From Nitrospirillum amazonense (lineage in GTDB: Bacteria; Pseudomonadota; Alphaproteobacteria; Azospirillales; Azospirillaceae), in contig NZ_VITN01000001.1 of the NCBI RefSeq assembly GCF_007828045.1, positions 558,001 through 622,000 of the forward strand: DNA of 64,000 nt, read 5' to 3'. A model generated the notes under the pieces. That model was given only the letters and a program-made list of their open reading frames with translations, did not search any database and had not been told where the DNA came from. Made by a program: the position numbers and the translations under genes. Position 1 is the stretch's first letter. Each line of letters begins with the position of its first letter. Below, one piece after another: positions 42,792 through 50,367 of this stretch.

Positions 42792-45002
42792 TTAGTACTG
42801 GTACCCCAGGCGGATGCCCCAGGTCGCCGGCCGGCCGGGGATGGCGATGTCGGCGTTGGTGAAGAAGTTGCGCAGCAGGTCGTAGCGCCTGTCGAGGATG
42901 TTCTGGCCATAGACCGTGGCCGTCCACGGCCCCTGCTCCGGCGTCAGGGTCACGGCGGCGTTGACCAGCCAATAGCCGGCGACGTTGTAGCGGCTGCCCA
43001 GCAGCGAGCGTTCGCTGCCGCGATAGCTGTAGTCGGCCTCCGTCTTCAGCGTGTGGCCGGGCAGGGCCCAGTCATAGCTGACGCCGCCGTTGTAGGTGAC
43101 GCGGGGGAAGCCCAGATCCTCCCCCGCCTGGTTGGTGGTGATGGACCGGCAGGGGTAGCAGGTGGCCAGTGAGGCGGCCGTGTCCACGGCGTTGAATTCC
43201 GTGAACTCGCCATGCGACAGGCCCAGCGCCTGGGTGATCAGCAGGCCGGCGCGGGGCGCCCACTGGGCCTCCAGCTCCGCGCCGTAAATCTCCGACCGGG
43301 GGGCGTTCACGATCTTGCCGATGGCGGCGAACACCGGGTCGATGATGACCGACTGCACCTGCTGGTTATGATAGTCGTAATAATAGGCCGAGGCGTTCAG
43401 GCGCAGGGTGTGGCCGGCCAGGTCGGACTTCACCCCCGCCTCATAGGCCCACAGCACCTCCGGCCGGAAGGGGGCCAGGCCGCCCAGCGCCAGGGTGTTG
43501 TAGGCGGTGAAGCCGCCGGACTTCACCCCCCGGCTGACGTTGGCGTACAACAGGGCCGCATCGTCCAGCTTGAACTCCACCCCCGCCTTGCCCGTGGTCT
43601 GGGTGAAGCCGGTGGGCACGCTGTCGGCCGCCACGCCGATGCCGGTGTCGGGGATGGTAATGGTGCGGAAGGTGCGCAGCGTGCGGTCCTCATGCTCCTC
43701 CCGCAGGCCCAGGATCAGCTTCAGCCGGTCGGTGGCGGCATAGTCGACCTGGCCGAAGCCGCTGATGGATTCCGCCGTCTGGGCATAGCGGGTGTTGGCG
43801 ATGAAGCCGTAGATGTCGGTGAAGTCGGACAGGAAGGCCTCGCGCAATGTCTCGTGCGAGTAATAAAGCCCGCCCACCCATTGCAGCCGCCCCGCCCCGG
43901 TGGAGGCCAGGCGCAACTCCTGCGATACGTCCTGGGCGCGGCTGTTGAAATACTCATCCGCGTCGCGGTACGCGGTGGCGTCCCAGTCGTCGAACTCCTT
44001 GCGGTTCAGCGCCTCCCACGCCGTGATGCTGGTCAGCGTCACATCCTCGAAGCGGTGCAGCACCGTCAGGTCGGCGCCGCCGCTGGTGTTGTTGCGGAAG
44101 GGCTTGGCGTTCGGGTCGGCGCCGATGACCTTGGCGAAGGCGGGCGACAGGCCCCACCCCGTCTTCGACGGGTCGGTGTCGGCCGGCAGGGTGCCCACGC
44201 CCGGCTGGACGGTGGGGTTGAAGTCATAGCCGCCGGTGCCGTCCGACAGGTCGCGCCCGTAATGCAGGTTCAGCTTCACATCCGTATCCGGCGTGGCGGC
44301 CCAGGCTATCTTGGCACGCACGGCGGTGCGGTTGGCGTTGCCCAGGTCCTGGCCCGTCACGCGGTTGGTCTGCCAGGCGCCGCCCTGCTGCGTCATGGCC
44401 GACAGGCGCACCTTCACATTGTCGCCGATGGGGCCGGAGACGTAGGCCTCCACCTTGGCGGCGTCGTAGCTGCCATAGTCGGCGGTGATGCCGGCGCCGG
44501 CCGTGTCGGTGGGGTTGGCGGTCAGGATGTTGATGGCGCCGCCGGTGGTGTTGCGGCCGTACAGCACGCCCTGCGGCCCGCGCAGCACCTCCACCCGGTC
44601 CACGTCATACACCAGGCCCTGGGTCATGATGGGCAGGGGGTAGGCGACCTCATCGACATACACGCCCACGGTGGGCGTGTTGTTCGAGGCATAGTCGTTG
44701 AAGCCCACGCCCCGGATGCGGAACTGCGGCTGCCCCCCGCCGAAGGCGTTGGTGACCTCCAGCCCCGGGGTCATGGTCTGCAGATCGTTGACCGAGGTGA
44801 CATGGTGGGCGGCCAAATCCCCCGCCGACAGGACGGAGACGGACAGGCCCACGTCCTGCACCGACTGCTCGCGCCGCTGGGCGGTGACGATGATGTCCGG
44901 AATGCCGCCGCCGTCCTGCTCCTGCGCCACGGCGCCGCCGCTCAGCAGTAGGACACCGGCCGCCACACAGCCCTTCAAGGCTTTAATGCGTGATCCCTTC
45001 AT
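42792..45002 (-). CDS. TonB-dependent receptor heading the peptide-import operon
   Basis: Outer-membrane receptor of 736 residues. Signal peptide (LKGCVAAGVLLLSGGAVAQE), TonB-box-like IPDIIVTAQRREQSVQDVGLS, plug (LQTMTPGLEVTN, FRIRGVGFNDYASNNTPTVG, VYVDEVAY, VEVLRGPQGVLYGRNTTGGAINI) and a barrel ending in Tyr (GIRLGYQY). The plug type is that of Fec/oar-like receptors common in sphingomonads and relatives. It is the first gene of a five-gene minus-strand operon: receptor, TPR protein, binding protein-permease fusion, permease, double ATPase. Together they could carry one substrate through both membranes, most likely a peptide or peptide-like compound. Confidence 0.93.
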   Translation of the reverse strand: MKGSRIKALKGCVAAGVLLLSGGAVAQEQDGGGIPDIIVTAQRREQSVQDVGLSVSVLSAGDLAAHHVTSVNDLQTMTPGLEVTNAFGGGQPQFRIRGVGFNDYASNNTPTVGVYVDEVAYPLPIMTQGLVYDVDRVEVLRGPQGVLYGRNTTGGAINILTANPTDTAGAGITADYGSYDAAKVEAYVSGPIGDNVKVRLSAMTQQGGAWQTNRVTGQDLGNANRTAVRAKIAWAATPDTDVKLNLHYGRDLSDGTGGYDFNPTVQPGVGTLPADTDPSKTGWGLSPAFAKVIGADPNAKPFRNNTSGGADLTVLHRFEDVTLTSITAWEALNRKEFDDWDATAYRDADEYFNSRAQDVSQELRLASTGAGRLQWVGGLYYSHETLREAFLSDFTDIYGFIANTRYAQTAESISGFGQVDYAATDRLKLILGLREEHEDRTLRTFRTITIPDTGIGVAADSVPTGFTQTTGKAGVEFKLDDAALLYANVSRGVKSGGFTAYNTLALGGLAPFRPEVLWAYEAGVKSDLAGHTLRLNASAYYYDYHNQQVQSVIIDPVFAAIGKIVNAPRSEIYGAELEAQWAPRAGLLITQALGLSHGEFTEFNAVDTAASLATCYPCRSITTNQAGEDLGFPRVTYNGGVSYDWALPGHTLKTEADYSYRGSERSLLGSRYNVAGYWLVNAAVTLTPEQGPWTATVYGQNILDRRYDLLRNFFTNADIAIPGRPATWGIRLGYQY

Positions 45003-45324
45003 CCTCAGCCCCCATCGGTCCCCGGCGTGGCCCTTGGCTGGGCTTGTTCACCGGATGATGCCGGCCGCCGGATTGTACTGTTCAATGGCTGTGCAAAATA
45101 TTAATAGCACACTAACGACAGTTAGCACGGGGAATAACGCTCCGGTCAATTGCGTAAATTACCGGCGGGCGATGATTACGGGGATAGTCGGTGCATATCT
45201 GTCATGCCGCACCTGCTCACGGCAATGCGCCCCGTCACAGCCTTAAGGCCGGACGGGCCGGGCGCGCAAGCCTGGCATCGGTTGCAGACCGGCGGCGTTC
45301 GCAGGCGCGATAGGGGGTGGTGCT
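45003..45324. other. Control region of the peptide-import operon
   Basis: 322 bases between the GNAT gene and the TonB receptor, AT-rich in the middle. On the minus strand TTGACC lies about 18 bases before a weak CTAACT, a possible promoter. Two dyads are described separately. No gene is visible. Confidence 0.4.
45090..45125. promoter_or_regulatory. Two adjacent dyads upstream of the import operon
   Basis: TGTGC (45090-45094) and GCACA (45107-45111) flank a 12-base AT-rich spacer. Directly beside them CTAAC (45112-45116) and GTTAG (45121-45125) form a second dyad with a 4-base spacer. Candidate regulator sites; no family recognised. Confidence 0.4.
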
Positions 45325-45966
45325 TCAGTCCCGCCGTGCCAGGGTGGCCAGCCGTTCCTTCACCTGCGGCCATTCGGCGGCGATGACGGAGAAATAGACG
45401 CTGTCGCGCAGGCGGGCGGCAAGGGCCTCGCCCTCCGGCCCCACGCGGGCCGGCACCACGACGTGGTTTCGGAAGATGCCTTCCTGCGTGGCGCCGATGC
45501 GGGCGATGGCGGCGCGGGACTGCTGGTTCAGCGCGTCGGTCTTCAACTCCACCCGGTGGGCGCCCAGCACCTCGAAGGCGTGGGTCAGCAGCAGGCGCTT
45601 GGCATCGGTGTTGGCGCCGGTGCGCTGGTGCGACCGCGCCACCCAGGTCCAGCCAATCTCCACCCGCCGGTTGGCGCGGTCGATGTTGCCATAGCGCGTG
45701 CTGCCGATGACCTGGCCGCTGGCCCGGTCCACGATGGCGAAGGGCAGGCTGACATGCCGGTCCCGCTCCTCCAGCGCCGTGTGGACATAGGCCCGCATCT
45801 CATCGGGCGTCGTCAGCTGCGTCGGTACCCAGCGCCACAACACCGGGTCCAGCCCCACCGCGATCAGCCCCGGCAGATGGTCTTGGCTCAACGGCTCCAA
45901 CCGCACCACGGCCCCCGTCAGGGTGACGGCGCTGACGGTCATGGGGCGGGTGTCGATCTCGGCCAT
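45325..45966 (-). CDS. GNAT-family N-acetyltransferase (RimJ/RimL type)
   Basis: Acetyl-CoA-dependent acetyltransferase of 213 residues: LTGAVVRLEPLSQDHLPGL start, FAIVDRASGQVIGSTRYGNI, VEIGWTWVARSHQRTGANTDAKRLLLTHAFE (the acetyl-CoA loop is RTGAN rather than the usual Q/RxxGxG/A), and ALNQQSRAAIARIGATQEGIFRNHVV, the RimJ/L hallmark. Likely substrates are protein N-termini, amino acids or antibiotics; none can be chosen. CGGAGAG four bases upstream supports the ATG at 45966. Confidence 0.9.
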   Translation of the reverse strand: MAEIDTRPMTVSAVTLTGAVVRLEPLSQDHLPGLIAVGLDPVLWRWVPTQLTTPDEMRAYVHTALEERDRHVSLPFAIVDRASGQVIGSTRYGNIDRANRRVEIGWTWVARSHQRTGANTDAKRLLLTHAFEVLGAHRVELKTDALNQQSRAAIARIGATQEGIFRNHVVVPARVGPEGEALAARLRDSVYFSVIAAEWPQVKERLATLARRD

Positions 45967-46278
45967 GGGGCTCTCCGTGGACAGGGGCTCCTGGTTCGAT
46001 ACGAGCGGCGGGCGGTCGGGGCAAGGGCGGGATTGTCTGGGGGACAAGGTTTGGCGTGGGGAGCAGTGCCCGCCTGGGTTCCGAATGTAGGTTATGGACA
46101 GAGAACTACTGAGCCTTAAGGGCGCGCTGCACTATTCAAAAGCAGTGGCGAGGATGGCCACCCGATCTGGGCCGCTAGGTTCATCCAGGAAGTGTTTGAT
46201 TTCAAATTGCGATATCAATTGTAATGCCACTGACTTCGTGGTCATTGTTGGAAACGATGTTGGCCGAGCGGCTGAGCT
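45967..46278. other. Left edge of the low-G+C islet
   Basis: 312 bases in which G+C falls sharply at about 46.1 kb. A 62-codon frame (46094-46282) ends in an ATGA overlap with the next gene, which is suggestive, but its content is not protein-like enough to call. No repeat or tRNA marking an insertion point was seen. Confidence 0.35.
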
Positions 46279-47259
46279 ATGATGAGAGTGTGCGGGAAGA
46301 TGAGCATTTGGCAACCTATAGCCGATCCAAGTGCTGGGTTTATATTTAGATTAAGTGATTCTCTGAGAATTTTAGAAAATAACAATACCGGGCTTCTGGC
46401 TTCTGTTGCCAATGGAAGTTTGTTCGTTGCAAGTGACTATTCCGGCCAACATAAGGGAGCAACGCATGAGTCTTATTCATTTTTAATAACGACTGACCAG
46501 GCTCTAGGAGGGTGGCTACCGTCATTGAGGGATTTTCGCCAACGTTGGCTGCCGGATGATCGACGGATTTCGTTTAAAAAACTAAATGAGCCTGTCCGCT
46601 GGAGGGCATTGCCGGCCTTTCTTGAAACGGTAAGCGAGTTAAGTGGAAATCTTGTCACTATAATGATTGATCGGAATGTGGGTAGTTTTATGCACGGCGG
46701 GCCGGACGCGACGATTGCAGCTTTCCCCGATTGTTTTCCGTTGCAGGCTAATCGCGGTACGGTGGAAAAAATGCTTCGCTTGGCTAGTCTTTTGGCTCTG
46801 ATTTTGTCTGGTTTTCGAAATGAGGATCAGGATTCTATTTTGATAAGTGATCATGATGAAGCTTTAGACAGTCATGATAAACGCGAGTGTTTTGCTCGTT
46901 TGGCGACATATATTACATATGGACTCACTCGATGGCAGAAACCTGCCGGTCATTATTTTAGTACTACTGAGTTACCGTTTGTGCCTGCGTGGTCAGAAGA
47001 TGTTGCTGCTGTGCCGGATCTGGTGGCTGGAGCTTACTGTCACATGAGTGGACACTTGCCAGCCTTCTTGGGGCGAGAAGTTTGGCAGTTAAAGGTTGCA
47101 TCTCGGGGTTACGGGAACAAGCGGGCGCATGCAATTTGCGAGTGGCTGGCTAGTAGCAGGGGGGCTTTGAGACACGTGTTGTTGCGATTAGAGCAAGACG
47201 CGATGGGGGAAGTGAGGGCTTCCGCTCAAGCATTTCGGCCTCGCCAAAATTCGCTCTAA
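46279..47259 (+). CDS. Unknown protein, possibly DUF3800-like (RNase H fold)
   Basis: Protein of 326 residues in a low-G+C islet. No firm family match. The layout recalls DUF3800-like proteins: FVASDYSGQHK (an acidic residue before SG, after a hydrophobic strand), SYSFLITTD, a WLPSLRDFRQRWLPDDRRISFKKL stretch, VTIMIDRNV as a second strand, ILISDHDEAL as a third acidic site, and VPDLVAGAYCHMSG near the end. These could be the acidic positions of an RNase H-like fold. No signal or membrane segment. ATGs at 46279, 46282 and 46300 are all possible. Codon use and base composition differ strongly from neighbours, pointing to transfer. Confidence 0.6.
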   Translation: MMRVCGKMSIWQPIADPSAGFIFRLSDSLRILENNNTGLLASVANGSLFVASDYSGQHKGATHESYSFLITTDQALGGWLPSLRDFRQRWLPDDRRISFKKLNEPVRWRALPAFLETVSELSGNLVTIMIDRNVGSFMHGGPDATIAAFPDCFPLQANRGTVEKMLRLASLLALILSGFRNEDQDSILISDHDEALDSHDKRECFARLATYITYGLTRWQKPAGHYFSTTELPFVPAWSEDVAAVPDLVAGAYCHMSGHLPAFLGREVWQLKVASRGYGNKRAHAICEWLASSRGALRHVLLRLEQDAMGEVRASAQAFRPRQNSL

Positions 47260-47382
47260 TGAGAGATAATCCTATATGGGTTTTTCAGAGGGGTTTAATA
47301 AGTAAATAGTTCATAGAATACCAGGTTCATATTTAAGTTCGTGTATTGGTAAATTTCATGAAAGTTTATTTAATTTTATGAT

Positions 47383-47751
47383 CTAAATTGGGATTATGAC
47401 GGCGATAAATTTCTTTCCAAAATACTCGCCTGAGATGTGCAGGGATTGGCCTATTGCTTTAAATATCATGGGTGGATATTTATAATAAACATTTGTTCTA
47501 AATTCTGACGGATATTTTCCCTGCTCGTATACCTCTCCTTCGCGCAGAAGTTCGCTTGGTACTATATGCATAACGTCTCCATCAGATTCATGATGGCGTC
47601 GAAAATAAACCCTGCATTTTGGCGAATATCTAACCTCATCACCTATTATAATTTCAACACTCGCTTCAAATGAACTTCCTTGGTCATTGTCAATCTTTCT
47701 TTCTTTTATTAATTGCGCCATAAAATTGCGATAGGCGCGGGTGTTCTGCAT
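47383..47751 (-). CDS. Unknown small protein in the low-G+C islet
   Basis: Product of 122 residues, AT-rich codons, mixed alpha/beta character (ASVEIIIGDEVRYSPKCRVYF, then MIFKAIGQSLHISGEYFGKK and FIAVIIPI). No family recognised. GGAGGAAA four bases before the ATG makes it a convincing gene. It converges with the 46279-47259 gene across a 123-base AT-rich gap; the two may have arrived together. Confidence 0.7.
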   Translation of the reverse strand: MQNTRAYRNFMAQLIKERKIDNDQGSSFEASVEIIIGDEVRYSPKCRVYFRRHHESDGDVMHIVPSELLREGEVYEQGKYPSEFRTNVYYKYPPMIFKAIGQSLHISGEYFGKKFIAVIIPI

Positions 47752-47940
47752 AATTTCCTCCGTCTATAGTTTATAGGTGGTAATATCCTCACAAAATGCA
47801 CACTACCTATTGGATATAATGCTTGATTATTTACCATTTTTTGTCAACTACCGAAATGGCCACGCCAGCGGAATCATCGCGAGAACATATGCAGAGATAT
47901 AAGCCGCCGACGCTTCAGGAGCCCTCGATTCCGAGCATGG

Positions 47941-47971
47941 AAAATGGGGCGGAACCTCACAGTCCCGCCCC
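47941..47971 (-). terminator. Terminator of glcB
   Basis: GGGGCGG (47946-47952) pairs with CCGCCCC (47965-47971). On the minus strand the stem is followed by ATTTTCC. It lies just beyond the glcB stop. Confidence 0.65.
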
Positions 47972-47996
47972 TTCAACCTCACCCCAACCCTCGCGC

Positions 47997-50219
47997 CTAC
48001 GTCCCCGCCTCCCGCGCCTTCGCCTCCGCCCGGCGGCGGTGGAGCACCGGTTCGGTGTAGCCGTTGGGCTGGCGCACGCCGTCGAACACCAGGTCGCAGG
48101 CGGCCTGGAAGGCGATGCTCTGGGCGTAGTGGGGGGCCATGGGGGTGTAGGCGGGGTCGCCGGCGTTCTGCTGGTCGACCACGGCGGCCATGCGCTCCAG
48201 GGTCGCCCGCACCTGGTCCTTGGTGCAGATGCCGTGGTGCAGCCAGTTGGCGATGTGCTGGCTGCTGATGCGCAGGGTGGCGCGGTCTTCCATCAGGCCG
48301 ATGTTGTTGATGTCCGGCACCTTGGAACAGCCCACGCCCTGGTCCACCCAGCGGACGACATAGCCCAGGATGCCCTGGGCGTTGTTGTCCAGTTCCTGCT
48401 GGATTTCATCCTCCGACCAATTGGCGGCGCCATTTACGCCAAGGGGCGCCAGCGGCGGCGTCAGGATATCCTCCAGCTTGGCGCGGCGGTGGCCGGCCAG
48501 CACGGCCTGGCGGGCGGCCACGTCCACGGTGTGGTAGTGCAGGGCGTGCAGCGTGGCGGCGGTGGGGGACGGGACCCAGGCGGTGTTGGCGCCGGCCTGG
48601 GGGTGGGCGATCTTGGTGGCCAGCATGTCCGCCATCCGGTCGGGCATGGCCCACATGCCCTTGCCGATCTGCGCCCGGCCCTTCAGGCCGCAGGCGAGGC
48701 CCGTGTCGACGTTCCAGTCCTCATAGGCCTTGATCCAGGCGGTGCCCTTGATGTCGTTCTTGCGCACCATGGGGCCGGCCTCCATCGAGGTGTGGATCTC
48801 GTCGCCGGTGCGGTCCAGGAAGCCGGTGTTGATGAACACCACCCGGTGCTGGGCGGCGCGGATGCATTCCTTGAGGTTGACGGTGGTGCGCCGCTCCTCA
48901 TCCATGATGCCCATCTTCAGGGTGTTGGGCGGCAGGCCCAGCAGCTGTTCCACCGCGCCGAACAGGCGGTTGGCGAACGCCACCTCCTCCGGCCCGTGCA
49001 TCTTGGGCTTCACGATATAGACGCTGCCGGCGCGGCTGTTGCGCACGGCCGGGGTGTCGCCCACGCCGTCGCGCCGCAGGTCGTGCAGGGCGATGGTGCC
49101 GGTCATGACGGCGTCCAGGATGCCCTCGGGGATGTTGCTCCCGTCGGCCAGCAGCACGGCGTCCGAGGTCATCAGGTGGCCGACGTTGCGCACCAGCATC
49201 AGGCTGCGGCCCGGCAGGGTCAGGGTCTTGCCGCCCGGGGCGGTGTAGACGCGGTCCGGGTTCAGGTGGCGGTCCACCGTCTGGCCGCCCTTCTCGAACT
49301 GGGCCACCAGGGTGCCATTCATCAGGCCCAGCCAGTTGCGGTAGGCCAGCACCTTGTCGGCGGCGTCCACCGCCGCCACCGAATCCTCGCAATCCATGAT
49401 GGCGGTGATGGCGGATTCCAGGACGATGTCGGCCACGTGGGCCTTGTCCTCGCGCCCGATGCGGTGGGTGGCGTCGATATGGATCTCGGCATACAGGCCG
49501 TGGCGGCACAGCAGGATCACCGTGGGGGCGGCGGCGTCGCCCTGCCAGCCGCCCAGGCGGCTGGGGTCGGCCAGGCCGGTGGTCCGTTCGCCCTGGGCCC
49601 CACCCTCCAGCGCCACCGCCAGGGCGCCGTCCACGATGGCATAGCCGGTGGCGTCGCGGTGCGAGCCGTCGGCCAGGGGGAAGGACTGGTCCAGGAAGGT
49701 GCGGCCGAAGGCGATGACCTTGGCGCCGCGGATGGGGTTGTAGCCGCGGCCCCGCTCCGCCCCGTCATCCTCGGGCAGGGCGTCGGTGCCGTAGAGGGCG
49801 TCGTACAGGCTGCCCCAGCGGGCGTTGGCGGCGTTCAGGGCATAGCGGGCGTTCATCACCGGCACCACCAGCTGCGGGCCGGCGATGGTGGCGATCTCCG
49901 CATCCACGTTGGCGGTGCTGACGCTGAAGTCCGGCCCCTCGGGCTGGATGTAGCCGATGGCGGAGAGGAAGGCGCGGTAGGCCGCACCATCGAAGGGCCG
50001 GCCCTTCTGGCCGCGGTGCCAGTCGTCGATCTGCTGTTGGATGGCGTCGCGCTTGGCCAGCAGGTCGCGGTTCAGCGGCGTCAGTTCATGCGCCAGCACA
50101 TCCACGCCCTGCCAGAAGGCCTCCACCGACAATCCGGTGCCGGGCAGGACCTCGTTCTCGACAAAGTCGAACAGTTCCTGCGCCACCTGAAGATGCCCGG
50201 CCGTAACCCGTGCCGTCAT
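47997..50219 (-). CDS. glcB: Malate synthase G
   Basis: Condenses glyoxylate with acetyl-CoA to malate (740 residues, full length for the G isoform). Catalytic features are in place: Arg344 (LVRNVGHLM), magnesium-binding Glu in KMHGPEEV (411/412) and Asp440 in GIMDEERR, and the base Asp645 in [11 protein letters not shown]; the VPDINN loop precedes it. GGGGAGAGG upstream fixes the start. It lies 148 bases downstream of the lactate dehydrogenase gene on the same strand. Products of glycolate or 2-hydroxyacid oxidation would feed it, so a shared pathway is plausible. Confidence 0.97.
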   Translation of the reverse strand: MTARVTAGHLQVAQELFDFVENEVLPGTGLSVEAFWQGVDVLAHELTPLNRDLLAKRDAIQQQIDDWHRGQKGRPFDGAAYRAFLSAIGYIQPEGPDFSVSTANVDAEIATIAGPQLVVPVMNARYALNAANARWGSLYDALYGTDALPEDDGAERGRGYNPIRGAKVIAFGRTFLDQSFPLADGSHRDATGYAIVDGALAVALEGGAQGERTTGLADPSRLGGWQGDAAAPTVILLCRHGLYAEIHIDATHRIGREDKAHVADIVLESAITAIMDCEDSVAAVDAADKVLAYRNWLGLMNGTLVAQFEKGGQTVDRHLNPDRVYTAPGGKTLTLPGRSLMLVRNVGHLMTSDAVLLADGSNIPEGILDAVMTGTIALHDLRRDGVGDTPAVRNSRAGSVYIVKPKMHGPEEVAFANRLFGAVEQLLGLPPNTLKMGIMDEERRTTVNLKECIRAAQHRVVFINTGFLDRTGDEIHTSMEAGPMVRKNDIKGTAWIKAYEDWNVDTGLACGLKGRAQIGKGMWAMPDRMADMLATKIAHPQAGANTAWVPSPTAATLHALHYHTVDVAARQAVLAGHRRAKLEDILTPPLAPLGVNGAANWSEDEIQQELDNNAQGILGYVVRWVDQGVGCSKVPDINNIGLMEDRATLRISSQHIANWLHHGICTKDQVRATLERMAAVVDQQNAGDPAYTPMAPHYAQSIAFQAACDLVFDGVRQPNGYTEPVLHRRRAEAKAREAGT

Positions 50220-50367
50220 GGTCCTCTCCCCTGATTTCTATCGCTCATGCGTGGCCTTGGGCAGGCCATCGCGGATTTATGACGCACTGTTTTTCGACGC
50301 CCGATATGGGTAGGCGGCGGCGGGGTCGCCGTCAACGGTGCGGAAGGCTCCCTGGGACATAGGTCCG

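Noticed and set aside
47823-50234. 803-codon open frame on the plus strand
   Set aside because: Mirror of glcB, which has all catalytic residues.
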